From positions 1 to 42,191 of the forward strand of contig CAZDJK010000006.1 in NCBI GenBank assembly GCA_964505725.1: a DNA stretch of 42,191 nt. Direction: 5' to 3'. Every line of letters begins with the position of its first letter. Position 1 is the stretch's first letter. Below the pieces are notes generated by a model. It was given only the letters and a program-made list of their open reading frames with translations. It searched no databases and was not told where the DNA came from. Positions 1-8,539 of this stretch are shown one piece after another. Origin of the DNA: CAVRJC01 sp964505725. GTDB lineage: Bacteria; Actinomycetota; Acidimicrobiia; IMCC26256; DASPTH01. A program made the position numbers and the translations under genes.

Positions 1-633
1 TCGGTGGCGCCGTCGATGCTCCAGCACGTCCTGGGTGACGCGGTCGGCGCCAAGCTCGCCTCGCTGGCGGTGAACGCGGATGCACGGGCGATCGAGACCA
101 GCCGACGGGCCGCGTCCGTCGGCGCGCAGTGCGCGCTCGGCTACCTGGCCGACCGGGTGGGCTTCCGCCTGCGCGCCGAGGGCCTCGCCGGGCGTACGGT
201 GACCGCACGCGTCCGGTTCGCCGGGATGCGGTCGGTCACGCGCTCGGTCACGCTTCCCGCTGCGATCTCGACCACCCTCACGCTCGCCGACGTCGGTGTC
301 GAGCTCGCGGCGGGCGCGCTCGCGGACCATCCCGCCGAGCGCGAGATCACCCTGGTCGCGGTCTCGGTGTCCAACCTGGTGGTCGATCCCGCGCTGCAGC
401 TCGAGCTCCCGCTCGGGCTCGGCGACGACCGCCACCGGCCCGGCACCGCTTCGGGATCTGCCCGCTGGGCGCTCGACCGCGCCATGGACGGCGTACGGGA
501 ACGCTTCGGCCGCGGCGCCGTCGGCTACGCCGGGGTCGTGTTCAGCGCGCCCGCCGGCGTCCCCGACGAGTTCCGGGAGCTGGCCGAGGCCGATCACCAC
601 TCGCCCGCCCGCTCGTCACCCACCAGTCGGTGA
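1..633 (+). CDS. dinB: DNA polymerase IV, C-terminal part (cut by window edge)
   Basis: This is the 3' end of a Y-family translesion polymerase; the reading frame is open to base 1, so the true start lies outside the window. What remains looks like the end of the thumb and helix-hairpin-helix region followed by the little-finger domain. The segment around residues 55-75 of the visible part (RLRAEGLAGRTVTARVRF) is the typical DinB pattern, followed by a 'VTRSVTLP' strand and a late 'VAVSVSNLV' strand. The palm catalytic residues are upstream and cannot be checked. A Ser/Pro/Arg-rich tail ends the protein, with no obvious clamp-binding motif in the last residues. ImuB-like or other Y-family paralogues cannot be fully excluded from the C-terminus alone. 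Confidence 0.72.
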   Translation, partial: SVAPSMLQHVLGDAVGAKLASLAVNADARAIETSRRAASVGAQCALGYLADRVGFRLRAEGLAGRTVTARVRFAGMRSVTRSVTLPAAISTTLTLADVGVELAAGALADHPAEREITLVAVSVSNLVVDPALQLELPLGLGDDRHRPGTASGSARWALDRAMDGVRERFGRGAVGYAGVVFSAPAGVPDEFRELAEADHHSPARSSPTSR

Positions 634-672
634 CCGCCGCGGCCATCGGGCCGGACGCGACAGACTCGGGCG

Positions 673-1800
673 ATGCCGGCCTGGCTCGGGATCCTCATCG
701 GGATCGCCATCCTCGCGTTGACGTGGACGAGCGTCGTCTTCACGCTCGTGCTCCCGCGAGCACTGTCGGGCCCGGCGCGGCTCTCGCTGTGGATCAACCG
801 CACGACCCGGCGCTCCTTCTTCGCGTGCGCGCGCCTCGTGCGGTCGTACGAGGCCAAGGACCGGATTCTCGCGCCAACGGGTGCAGTCGCGGTGCTCGGC
901 CAGCTCGCGTTGTGGCTGCTGCTGATCTGGGCCGCCTTCGTCGTGATGCTGGTGCCCTACACGCACGATCTCGGCGACGCGATCAGCGAGGTCGGCGCCG
1001 CGATGTTCACGCTGGGCGTAGCGCGCTCGCCGCGCGCGACCAACGACACCATCGTCATCTTCGCCGCCGCGTCCGGGTTCATCGTGATCGCGCTGCAGAT
1101 CGCGTACCTGCCGAGCCTCTACGCCGCGTTCAACCGGCGGGAGTCGCTGGTGTCGATGCTGGTGAGCCGGGCGGGCGAGCCGTCGTGGGGCCCCGAGATC
1201 CTCATCCGCCACCAGCTCGTGGCGATCGTCGACTCGCTGCCCGCTTTCTACGGGCAGTGGGAGCAGTGGTCCGCGGAGCTCTCGGAGTCGCACTCCACGT
1301 ATCCCGTCCTCCTGCTGTTCCGGTCCCCCGACCCGTGGTCGTCGTGGGTGATCGCCCTCCTGTCCGTGCTCGACGCGGCGGCCATGCAGCTCGCGCTGAA
1401 CCCGACGACCGCGCCGTCGCAGGCCCGCCTGTGCCTCCGCATGGGCTACACCGCGTTGCGTCGCATCTCGGAGGCCATCGGCTGGACCTACGACCCGGAT
1501 CCGATGCCCGACGGCCCCCTGCAGCTCACCGAGGAGCAGTTCGGAGCCGCGGTCGCGCTGCTCGCGGACGTCGGGTTCGCCACCGAGCGCACGCCGGAGG
1601 AGGCGTGGCCGCACTTCCGGGGCTGGCGCGTGAACTACGAGACGCTGGCCTACCGCTGGGCCGATCGGTTGCTGGCTCCGCCGGCGCCGTGGTCGGGCAC
1701 CCGCAGGGGACTCCGGGAGCAGAACGTGACGCCCCGCCGGCCGCCGCACCGATCGCCCGACAAGCCCGCCTTCTACGTCCGGCCCGAGCTCGACCTCTGA
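673..1800 (+). CDS. membrane protein with a degenerate two-TM ion-channel-like segment
   Basis: 375 residues. A hydrophobic helix at about 4-28 is followed by a basic linker, a second helix at about 75-95 and a third at about 125-150. Between the last two lies a loop with MFTLGVARSP (residues 111-120), placed like the pore loop of two-TM potassium channels (family filter T-x-G-[YF]-G-D), and the third helix ends in FNRRE as such channels often do. The filter is not canonical: TLGVA replaces T-x-GYGD, so selective K+ conduction is doubtful. The remaining 220 residues are soluble, contain 'YDPDPMPDGPLQLTEEQF', and match no domain I recognise. A CAGACT hexamer lies 6 nt before the ATG, with no Shine-Dalgarno sequence, which would fit a leaderless transcript. 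Function is inferred from topology only. Confidence 0.6.
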   Translation: MPAWLGILIGIAILALTWTSVVFTLVLPRALSGPARLSLWINRTTRRSFFACARLVRSYEAKDRILAPTGAVAVLGQLALWLLLIWAAFVVMLVPYTHDLGDAISEVGAAMFTLGVARSPRATNDTIVIFAAASGFIVIALQIAYLPSLYAAFNRRESLVSMLVSRAGEPSWGPEILIRHQLVAIVDSLPAFYGQWEQWSAELSESHSTYPVLLLFRSPDPWSSWVIALLSVLDAAAMQLALNPTTAPSQARLCLRMGYTALRRISEAIGWTYDPDPMPDGPLQLTEEQFGAAVALLADVGFATERTPEEAWPHFRGWRVNYETLAYRWADRLLAPPAPWSGTRRGLREQNVTPRRPPHRSPDKPAFYVRPELDL

Positions 1801-1809
1801 CGCGCGTCA
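1798..1809. terminator. 12-bp palindrome spanning two convergent stop codons
   Basis: TGACGCGCGTCA is a perfect palindrome. Its left end is the stop codon of the plus-strand channel-like gene and its right end is the stop codon of the minus-strand Coq4-like gene. There is no U-tract. Its location fits a small shared 3'-end structure, but six-base-pair arms without a loop are marginal for termination. Confidence 0.25.
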
Positions 1810-2961
1810 CCCGCCGACGCGCTGCGGGGTTGCCCCGTGCGCGTGGTACTCACGTCCCGCCGCCTCGGCCGCGCTCTGACCCGCGCGGTACTGGTACTCC
1901 GACATCCCGCCCGGCTCCCACGGCGTCACCGACCCGAGCTCGACCGCGCGCGCGCCCTTCTCGGGCACGCCGAGGCGGGCGCGCACCCCGTCGAGCGGCA
2001 GCTCTGCGAGCTCGAACCAGTCCTGGGCGAACAGGTCGAGGCTGTGATTGGCTGCGGCGCACAGCGCGCCGCGGCGCATCGCGTCGGCGAGCCGCACCGC
2101 CATTCCCTCGTGGGAGAGATGGCCCCGGTCGTAGTGGAACAACCCCATCCCGGTCGCGGTGTACCCGGTCTCGAACAGGCAGATGATCTGGGCCAGCAGC
2201 GAGAACGCGCGCGGGTCGTCGTTCGCCCTCGCGATGAACGCGAACACCTCGATCTCCGACTCGACCGTCGAGCCGTAGCCGGCGAGCACGTGGACCCAGT
2301 CGTGCTGCGCGAGGAGCGGCGGCGCGCTGCCGATCGTCCCCGGGAACGCGAAGCCACGCGCCACGTAGAAGTCGGCGACCGCGCGTCCAAGGCTCCCATC
2401 GGGGAGCTCGGCCAGCGCCGTCCACTGTGCTGCGAGCCCGTCGTCGTGCACGCACTGCTCCCATGCCTCGCTCAGCTCGCGCGACGTGTGGAGCGGTGCG
2501 CTGCGGCTCGGATCCCAGGCCTCCATGTAGCCGCTGCGCTGGAAGTCGACCAGCGCCAAGCCGAAGCTTCCCCGCGAGAGCTCGTGCGCGATGTGGAGCA
2601 TGTCGTTCGTCACCCCGAGCTCTGCCGCGTAGGCGTCGATACGGTCGACCACCGACGGCGGGAGCGGGTTCATCACGAGCGCGCCGAGCAGCATCACCTG
2701 GACCATGCGGGAGCGGAACTGCTCGTCGCGGGCCGCGATGGCCCGGGCGAATTCCGCGGGCCCGAGGCGCGGGACCGCGTTCGCGGGCACCACGAAACCG
2801 GTCATCGCCTCCAGCACGGCCTCGAACACCAGGCGCTGCAGGCCCGTGAGCTGCCCGGCGCCCGCGACCGCTCCGGCGACGCCTCCCGCGATCACCCGCG
2901 CCTCGAGCGCGTCGGGCGGTTCGAGCTTGACCGCGTCCACCCCCGGGAACGGAACCGGCAT
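1807..2961 (-). CDS. Coq4-like protein
   Basis: 384 residues. The key sign is H220-D221-x-x-H224 followed eleven residues later by E236, the HDxxHx11E signature associated with metal binding in the COQ4 family, in the context HDWVHVLAGYGST. Eukaryotic Coq4 acts in ubiquinone assembly and ring modification. Here about 200 mostly helical residues precede the motif, so this is a long, divergent relative. Actinobacteria normally use menaquinone, so the substrate is unknown. The ATG is well supported by GGAGG six bases upstream (2968-2972 on the minus strand). The downstream helix 'FSLLAQIICLFETGYTATGMG' resembles the later part of the family. The gene converges on the channel-like gene, with six bases between their ends. 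Confidence 0.6.
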   Translation of the reverse strand: MPVPFPGVDAVKLEPPDALEARVIAGGVAGAVAGAGQLTGLQRLVFEAVLEAMTGFVVPANAVPRLGPAEFARAIAARDEQFRSRMVQVMLLGALVMNPLPPSVVDRIDAYAAELGVTNDMLHIAHELSRGSFGLALVDFQRSGYMEAWDPSRSAPLHTSRELSEAWEQCVHDDGLAAQWTALAELPDGSLGRAVADFYVARGFAFPGTIGSAPPLLAQHDWVHVLAGYGSTVESEIEVFAFIARANDDPRAFSLLAQIICLFETGYTATGMGLFHYDRGHLSHEGMAVRLADAMRRGALCAAANHSLDLFAQDWFELAELPLDGVRARLGVPEKGARAVELGSVTPWEPGGMSEYQYRAGQSAAEAAGREYHAHGATPQRVGG

Positions 2962-3020
2962 ACGGTGCCTCCACGCAGCTCGGGCTCGTCGGTGATTACA
3001 CCGTTACAGTAGCTGCCATC

Positions 3021-3911
3021 TCATGCGCGCGGGTCGCCCGCGAGAACCCGGTCGGTGAAGCGGAACTCGGTGTTCCAGGTCTGCGCGGCGTCGAGCACGA
3101 TCATGTGGTCGGTGCGGCTCGCGGTGTCGACCGGCGCTCGCTCGAGGAACGTCGCCGCGCGGTCGACATCGCCCACGGTGAACGTCACGTGCGTCACCAC
3201 CTCGCCGACCGTCTGGAGGACCTGCCCCAGCGGTGAGGACGGGTCGGTGGGGTGGGCGACCTCCATCACCGTGTCCTCCCCCACCAGCACGAAGCCGGCC
3301 TCGGCGTCGGGCACGGACGCGGCCTGGTCGTCGAGCGCCACCGCGTCGAGCACGTCCACGAAGAACTTGCGCGCTGCCTCCTGGTCGTGGACGACGGTGG
3401 TGATGTGCGAGAGCCTGGTCAGACCGAGCGGATGGCGGGCCCAGTAGTCGGCGGCGAACGCATCCCAGTGCTCACTGAACCGCGGATCGGTGGCGCGCCA
3501 GTGGTCCGGTGCCGAGAACTCGAGCATGCCAGGCGTGTCCTTCGGATGCGCGAACACCGTGCCCGGCATACCGCCGTCGGTCGTCCGCACCCCGATCTGT
3601 TCGAAGCGCTGCCGCAACGCCGCGGTGTCGTCGACATAGAACGCGGTGTTGTGCACGCGCGGCCCGTTCTTCTGCACGTAGCGGTACCAGCTCGTGCCCC
3701 TCTCCCCCTCACCCGGACCGTGGCACTGCATCGGTTCGATCGACGCGCTCCCGATCACGTAGATGGCCGCATCCCGATGGAGCGGGAGCGGCGCGTACCC
3801 GCGCATCATGCAGAACGGGGAGAACACCGAGTTGAAGAAGAGCTCGGCGGCGGGGAGCTCGTCCACGAGCGGCGTGAGGTGGAACAGCTTCCCGATTCGG
3901 AACTGGCTCAT
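3021..3911 (-). CDS. two-domain VOC (glyoxalase/dioxygenase-fold) protein
   Basis: 296 residues with two vicinal-oxygen-chelate modules. The first (about 5-125) contains 'KLFHLTPLVDELPAAELFF' and 'RVHNTAFYVDD'. The second (about 165-290) begins with 'RLSHITTVVHDQEAARKFF' and continues with 'VVTHVTFTVGDVDRAATFL'. Such proteins include glyoxalases, extradiol dioxygenases and epimerases, often with His and Glu metal ligands at the module strands; His residues are present at the expected starts of both modules. The substrate cannot be predicted. A GGAGGG sequence lies about seven bases before the ATG. The gene is on the same strand as malonyl-CoA decarboxylase, 23 bases downstream of it, so co-transcription is likely. 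Confidence 0.72.
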   Translation of the reverse strand: MSQFRIGKLFHLTPLVDELPAAELFFNSVFSPFCMMRGYAPLPLHRDAAIYVIGSASIEPMQCHGPGEGERGTSWYRYVQKNGPRVHNTAFYVDDTAALRQRFEQIGVRTTDGGMPGTVFAHPKDTPGMLEFSAPDHWRATDPRFSEHWDAFAADYWARHPLGLTRLSHITTVVHDQEAARKFFVDVLDAVALDDQAASVPDAEAGFVLVGEDTVMEVAHPTDPSSPLGQVLQTVGEVVTHVTFTVGDVDRAATFLERAPVDTASRTDHMIVLDAAQTWNTEFRFTDRVLAGDPRA

Positions 3912-3934
3912 GCAGACCCTCCGGTCGGCCTTGC

Positions 3935-5284
3935 TCAGGGCTTCGTGAGCTTAACGAGGTTCCGGATCTGCCCCGACGTGCGGATCTCCGCGCCCGAGAG
4001 GTACGCGCGGGCGTTCGCCGCGATCTTCGCCCGGTCGTAGAGGTAGTTGACCATGACGCCGAGCGACTCCTCGATCCCGTACGACGCCCGGTTCGCGAGC
4101 CAGTTGAGGCGCTCGAGCGACGCGCCGTTCGAAAGGTGGAAGTTGGCGACCGGGTCGCGGGCCCGGCCGCCGACCGTCTCCGTGAGGTAGCGCGCTGCGG
4201 CGGACAGCACCGCCGCGCGCACGCGGTCGGCCGTGGACCCGTCCGACAGCCAGGACCGGTCCTCCAGCGCGACGACCGGACGCGCGTCCTCACCCAGCAG
4301 CTCGGCCTCCGCCGGCGTCAGCGCGCCCTCGTCGACCTGGTCGAGGAGCCACGCCCGGAAGCCCGGGAGCGGCGACAGCGTCGCGAACGTCTTGAGCCCG
4401 TCGACGTCGAGGCGGAGGTGGTCGACGACCTGTTTGATCAGCTCGTTGCCGAGGTGCACGCCCGCGAGCCCGGCCTGAGCCGAGGTGATCGAGTAGAAGA
4501 TCGCGGTGTCGGGCTCGTCGAGCGACAAGTCGCCTTCGAGCAACGGCGAAAGGCTCTCGGCGAGGCCGCGGGTCAGCGCGACCTCCACGAACACGATCGG
4601 CTCGTTCGCCATCGCGGGATGGAAGAACCCGTAGCACCGCAGGGCCCCGTCGAGGCGGTGGCGGAGATCCTCCCATCCCTGGATCGCGTGCACGGCTTCG
4701 GTGGAAATGAGGCGTTCGAGGACCGATGCGGGCGAGTTCCACGTGATCTGGCGGAGCTCGAGGAGCCCGACGTCGAACAGCGTGCGCAGGTGGCCGGTGA
4801 GCTCGTCCTGGAGCAGACCGAGCCGCGTGTCGCGTTCGGGGTGCGCGAGCAGGTCGGCGCGCAGCTCGACGAGGAACTGCACGCCGTCGGGCACGCCGGT
4901 GATCACGTGGAGGAGCACCGCGACGCGGGGGGTGACCGCGCTGCGAAGCGCCCGCTCGGCGTCCACCCGTGCCCAGCCCGCGGTTGCCGTCCGCAACCCG
5001 ACGACGGCACGGTCGACGGCCTCTTCGTCCGTCCCGAAGTCCTCCGCGAGCAGCTCGAGGAAGCGCGCGCGACCGGTCTCGTCGAGCCGGGCGTACGAGT
5101 CGAGGAGCCGCTCCGCCGCGGCCCGCTGCGCGTTCGTCTCCGGCTCGGCGAGGAGCGCCTCGATCTCGTGGGCCAGGCGCGGCCGGTCGGCCGGCGGCAG
5201 GTCGGGAGAGGGACCGCGGCGCCGGCGGAACGGCTGGAGGAGCCGTTCGAAGGTCGGGCGGCGCGTGGACTCGCTGGTCGGCAC
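3935..5284 (-). CDS. malonyl-CoA decarboxylase
   Basis: 449 residues, close to the family length. The enzyme converts malonyl-CoA to acetyl-CoA and CO2. The N-terminal half is the helical bundle domain; the C-terminal half is the GNAT-like catalytic domain. Family landmarks are 'VHAIQGWEDLRHRLD' (about 198-212), 'CYGFFHPAMANEPIVFVEVALT' (about 217-238), 'AIFYSITSAQAGLAG' (261-275), 'LKTFATLSPLPGFRAWL' (297-313) and 'NFHLSNGASLERLNW' (381-395). Ser265 and His383 match the catalytic Ser and His of the human enzyme as I recall them. The start is GTG with a GGAG five to eight bases upstream. Probable roles are malonate use or removal of malonyl-CoA; no malonyl-CoA synthetase gene is nearby. Confidence 0.92.
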   Translation of the reverse strand: MPTSESTRRPTFERLLQPFRRRRGPSPDLPPADRPRLAHEIEALLAEPETNAQRAAAERLLDSYARLDETGRARFLELLAEDFGTDEEAVDRAVVGLRTATAGWARVDAERALRSAVTPRVAVLLHVITGVPDGVQFLVELRADLLAHPERDTRLGLLQDELTGHLRTLFDVGLLELRQITWNSPASVLERLISTEAVHAIQGWEDLRHRLDGALRCYGFFHPAMANEPIVFVEVALTRGLAESLSPLLEGDLSLDEPDTAIFYSITSAQAGLAGVHLGNELIKQVVDHLRLDVDGLKTFATLSPLPGFRAWLLDQVDEGALTPAEAELLGEDARPVVALEDRSWLSDGSTADRVRAAVLSAAARYLTETVGGRARDPVANFHLSNGASLERLNWLANRASYGIEESLGVMVNYLYDRAKIAANARAYLSGAEIRTSGQIRNLVKLTKP

Positions 5285-5439
5285 CGCTCCAGTCTGCCCT
5301 CCGCGAGGTACGTGCTCGATGCAACCTGGCGCGTGGTGTCATGGATGCATCGCCAATCCGTTCGCGTCGCGAGCGAGTACTCACAGCATCGGCGGCCGAG
5401 GGTCGCCCAGTCACCGTCACGGTCAACGAGGGTGGGCAG

Positions 5440-5910
5440 TTGGACGCGATCGTCGTCGCACTGGTCGTGATGGTCGGTCTCGCCGTCTCGGCGCATTCGT
5501 TGGCCCCGCGGTGGCTCTCGTGGCCGCAGCGGGTCCGGTGGATGGTCGCCGCGCAGCACCTGGAGGTCCTCTGCGGGCCTGGGCCGCTCTCGATGCTGCT
5601 CCTCCGCGAGGTCGTCGTCGTGCGCGTCGACCCGGGTTCCCACGGCGACGAGCTGCTGCTCGACGTGGCCGACGTGGCGCTGGGGACGACCGGACCGCTC
5701 GCGCTCGTCTCGCACCGCGCGGTGCCCGACGACCTGGTGGCGATGCTGTGCGAGTGGTGCCTGCTGCGCACACCCATGGTCCTGTACGAGACCGGCGACG
5801 GAGCTGCCACCCTGACCGGTCCCGTCGCGTCGATCGGCGATCTGCGCCTGGTCGCGCGCGGGTCGGGCGTTCCGGCGCGGCAAGGTCGGGTGAGGCCGTC
5901 CTCGAGGTGA
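5440..5910 (+). CDS. small N-terminally anchored hypothetical protein
   Basis: I do not recognise the family. From the proposed TTG start the product has about 156 residues: one N-terminal hydrophobic helix (LDAIVVALVVMVGLAVSAHS), then a soluble domain with several Val-rich strands ('LLREVVVVRVDPG', 'LLLDVADVALG'). The frame stays open upstream to an ATG at 5341, but codons between 5341 and 5440 are rich in A/T third positions, unlike the rest of the gene, so I treat that part as leader. GAGGGTGG lies a few bases before the TTG. The gene is divergent from malonyl-CoA decarboxylase and upstream of the CocE-like gene. Confidence 0.5.
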   Translation: MDAIVVALVVMVGLAVSAHSLAPRWLSWPQRVRWMVAAQHLEVLCGPGPLSMLLLREVVVVRVDPGSHGDELLLDVADVALGTTGPLALVSHRAVPDDLVAMLCEWCLLRTPMVLYETGDGAATLTGPVASIGDLRLVARGSGVPARQGRVRPSSR

Positions 5911-5936
5911 CGGGCGCATACCGCCTCGGCGCCCGA

Positions 5937-5942
5937 TAGATT
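5937..5942 (+). promoter_or_regulatory. candidate -10 box (TAGATT) for a leaderless mRNA
   Basis: TAGATT fits the actinobacterial TAnnnT -10 pattern. It ends seven bases before the ATG of the CocE-like hydrolase at 5950, so transcription would begin at or next to the start codon. No Shine-Dalgarno sequence and no clear -35 box are visible. Confidence 0.4.
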
Positions 5943-5949
5943 CCGTGGC

Positions 5950-7692
5950 ATGGCCGTCTCCGACGCTGCGGTCGCGCCGCTCCTCGTGGAGCGCAGCGTC
6001 GCCATCCCGATGCGCGACGGCGTGCGCCTGGCCGCCGACGTGTGGCGTCCCGACGTCGACGCGCCCGTCCCGGTGCTCGTCTCGCGCACGCCCTACAACC
6101 GCGCGATGCTCGGCAGTGACGCCGCCGAGCTGCTCGCACACGCCGGATATGCGGTGGTCCAGCAGGACTGCCGGGGCCGCTTCGAATCGGAGGGATCGGG
6201 CTGGCGGCCGATCGAGCTCGACGCCGACGACGGCTACGACACGGTGGAGTGGGCCGCCGCGCAGCCGTGGTCGAACGGGCGTGTCGGGATGTTCGGCGCG
6301 TCGTACATGGGCTATGTCCAGTGGCAGGCCGCGATCGCGCGCCCGCCGTCGCTCGTGGCGATCCTGCCCGAGACGGCAGCCGCCGACTACTGGGACCCGG
6401 TCTGGGGTCCCGGCGGCGCGTTCCGGCTCGCGAACCGTGTCGGCTGGGCGTTCCTCGTCGCGCTCGAGGAGGCCCGCCGCGCCACGGTGCAGGACCCGCT
6501 CCTCGACGGCGTGCGCGACCGGATCGCGTCACTCGATCCCGGCGACATCCTCGGGCGTTCGCTCGCGATCAAGCCTGCGGTCGACGAGCTGCTCGCCCAC
6601 CGTCCGCTGCGCGACGTGCCGTTCTTCGAGCAGGCCGCGCCCTGGTACGCCGACTACTTCGACCGCGAGCGCCGGGATCACCCGGCCTGGCTGCGCGCGA
6701 ACCCGCGCAGCCACTACACCGAGATCGACCTTCCCGCGATCCACGTCGGCGGCTGGTACGACGTGCAGCTCTCGAACACGATCCTCTCGTACGAGGGCAT
6801 GCGCGACGCGGCTGCCACCCCGCTCGCGCGGCGGGCGCAGCGAATGGTCATCGGGCCGTGGACGCACTGGGGCATCACCGAGCGCGTCGTCGGCGAGATC
6901 GACTTCGGTCCCGAGTCGGTGCTCGACATCCACGGGTTGCGCCGGGAGTGGTTCGGGCACTGGTTGCAGGAGCTCCCCACGACGCTGCTCGACGCGCCGC
7001 CGGTGCGCATCTTCGTGATGGGCGAGAACGCGTGGCGCGACGAGCACGAGTGGCCGCTCGCGCGTACCCGCTGGACGCGCTGGTACCTCCACGCCGACGG
7101 CGTCCTCTCGCCCGAGCCCCCGGGAGCCGCCGAGGCGGCCGAGACCTTCACGTTCGACCCGCGCGATCCCGTGCCCACCCGCGGCGGCCGGCTCCTCGGC
7201 ACCGGCGGCGCCCGAAGCGGGCCCGTCGAGCAGGGTGACGTCGCGTCACGCGCCGACGTGCTCGCCTTCACCAGCGAGCCGCTCACCTCCGAGCTCGAGC
7301 TCACCGGACCGGTGACGGCAGAGCTCTGGGCCGCGACCGACGCGCCCGACACCGACTTCACCGCCAAGCTCGTCGACATCCGTCCCGACGGCCACTCGTA
7401 CAACATCTGCGACGGGATCGTCCGGGCACGGACCCAACACCCGATCCCATTGGCGCCGGGCGCGGTCTACTGCTTCACCGTCGACCTCGTGGCGACGTCG
7501 ATCGTGCTCCGCCCGGGGCACCGCGTCCAGCTCCAGGTGTCGTCGAGCAGCTTCCCGATGTTCGAGCCGAACGCCAACACCGGCAACCCCGCCGGCACCG
7601 ACCGCCACGACGACCTCCGCACCGCGCACCAGCGCGTGTTCCACGACGCCGCGCACCCCAGCCACGTCGTGCTGCCGGTCATCCCGCGCTGA
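5950..7692 (+). CDS. CocE/NonD family alpha/beta hydrolase (X-Pro dipeptidyl-peptidase S15 type)
   Basis: 580 residues, the usual length for this family of esterases and acylases. The N-terminal alpha/beta hydrolase domain shows 'IPMRDGVRLAADVWRP' (19-34), 'RTPYNR', 'QQDCRGRFESEG' and the nucleophile elbow GASYMG with Ser118. A 'HVGGWYDVQLSNT' segment supplies the likely catalytic Asp region and 'IGPWTHWG' the likely His. The C-terminal half is the jelly-roll domain ending with 'RPGHRVQLQVSSSSFP', as in cocaine esterase and glutaryl acylases. No signal peptide is present, so it is probably cytoplasmic. The natural ester or amide substrate is not predictable. It ends three bases from the convergent EthD-like gene. 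Confidence 0.88.
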   Translation: MAVSDAAVAPLLVERSVAIPMRDGVRLAADVWRPDVDAPVPVLVSRTPYNRAMLGSDAAELLAHAGYAVVQQDCRGRFESEGSGWRPIELDADDGYDTVEWAAAQPWSNGRVGMFGASYMGYVQWQAAIARPPSLVAILPETAAADYWDPVWGPGGAFRLANRVGWAFLVALEEARRATVQDPLLDGVRDRIASLDPGDILGRSLAIKPAVDELLAHRPLRDVPFFEQAAPWYADYFDRERRDHPAWLRANPRSHYTEIDLPAIHVGGWYDVQLSNTILSYEGMRDAAATPLARRAQRMVIGPWTHWGITERVVGEIDFGPESVLDIHGLRREWFGHWLQELPTTLLDAPPVRIFVMGENAWRDEHEWPLARTRWTRWYLHADGVLSPEPPGAAEAAETFTFDPRDPVPTRGGRLLGTGGARSGPVEQGDVASRADVLAFTSEPLTSELELTGPVTAELWAATDAPDTDFTAKLVDIRPDGHSYNICDGIVRARTQHPIPLAPGAVYCFTVDLVATSIVLRPGHRVQLQVSSSSFPMFEPNANTGNPAGTDRHDDLRTAHQRVFHDAAHPSHVVLPVIPR

Positions 7693-7695
7693 GGT

Positions 7696-8445
7696 TCACT
7701 CGAGGTCGAAGTCGTACTCGAGCGGCACGATGCGCTCGTACGGCATGAACGCCACCGGCTCGTAGACGCCGCCGTACGCCGGCCACCGGCCCTGCGCACC
7801 CTGGTAGCGGAGCGCGGCCTCGATCCGCGGCATCACCTCAGCCGGCGGGTCGGTGCAGAGGATCAGGTGCAGCACGTGGTCCTCGTCGGAGCCGACGGGG
7901 TCGCCGCGCAGCGCCGCGAGCACGCCGGGGACCGCGAACAGGTCGGGTAGGTGCGTGTCGCGCCACCATGCGACCGCGTCGTCGCGACGCTCGACCGACG
8001 CCGCCCTGCCGTAGGCGACGATCACGCCGCGGTGGTTGAGGTGCGCGATCGCCGGCTCCGCAACGTGCACGTCGGGACGCGCGGTGGCCGCGGCGATGCG
8101 GAACATCCCACCACCGTTCACCCTTCCCTTCGTCCAGAAGCGCCCCTGCTTGACGATCTCGCGGTCCTTCGTCCGCCATCCCTCACGCGCCTCGTCGCTC
8201 GTCATGTCCAGCGGGCCGCCGAACCAGTAGATGGTGAGGTAGGGCTGGTACCCGCCGAACACCTCGGCGGCTTGCGCACACGGCAGGTCGCGCACCGCCC
8301 GCGTCGCCACGTAGCGCCGGCCCATCACCACGTCGGCCTTCGAGACGTGCTCGGGCATGTGGTCCAGGTCGTACCAGCGGTTGTACTCCTGCGTGTACTC
8401 GGCAGGTATGTCGAGGAACGCCAGCTGGATGCCGTTGATCTCCAT
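7696..8445 (-). CDS. tandem EthD-like (dimeric alpha/beta barrel) protein
   Basis: 249 residues from the chosen ATG. Two halves each resemble the ferredoxin-like EthD or stress-barrel fold: 'YTQEYNRWYDLDHMPEHV' near the N-terminus and 'AVAWWRDTHLPDLFAVPGV' in the second half. W-Y-D-x-D-H-x-P and W-x-D-T-H-x-P-D are the usual signatures of small enzymes or accessory proteins acting on aromatic or polyketide substrates. The frame continues about 400 bases upstream, but an AGGAGG at 8450-8455 four bases before the ATG at 8445 fixes this start. The gene is divergent from the TesB-like thioesterase, with 94 bases between them. No catalytic role can be assigned. Confidence 0.7.
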   Translation of the reverse strand: MEINGIQLAFLDIPAEYTQEYNRWYDLDHMPEHVSKADVVMGRRYVATRAVRDLPCAQAAEVFGGYQPYLTIYWFGGPLDMTSDEAREGWRTKDREIVKQGRFWTKGRVNGGGMFRIAAATARPDVHVAEPAIAHLNHRGVIVAYGRAASVERRDDAVAWWRDTHLPDLFAVPGVLAALRGDPVGSDEDHVLHLILCTDPPAEVMPRIEAALRYQGAQGRWPAYGGVYEPVAFMPYERIVPLEYDFDLE

Positions 8446-8449
8446 CTCG

Positions 8450-8455
8450 CCTCCT
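8450..8455 (-). promoter_or_regulatory. ribosome binding site deciding the EthD-like gene start
   Basis: AGGAGG on the minus strand, four bases before the ATG at 8445. It argues against the much longer open frame that extends upstream to 8847 across the neighbouring divergent gene. Confidence 0.75.
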
Positions 8456-8539
8456 GGGCGTCGACCGGGTGCGGCGCGCCCGACATCATGAACCGCTCGT
8501 GCGGGCGGGGACAATCGCAGGCGCGAGAATGCCGGTCCG

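Noticed and set aside
129..2186. A 685-residue plus-strand frame across dinB and the channel-like gene
   Set aside because: It is Arg/Ala/Pro-rich, without motifs, and out of frame with two genes that have clear families or membrane topology.
5341..5439. N-terminal extension of the small anchored protein to the ATG at 5341
   Set aside because: Codons here use A/T third positions far more than the rest of the gene, and the TTG at 5440 has a ribosome-site-like GAGGGTGG before it.
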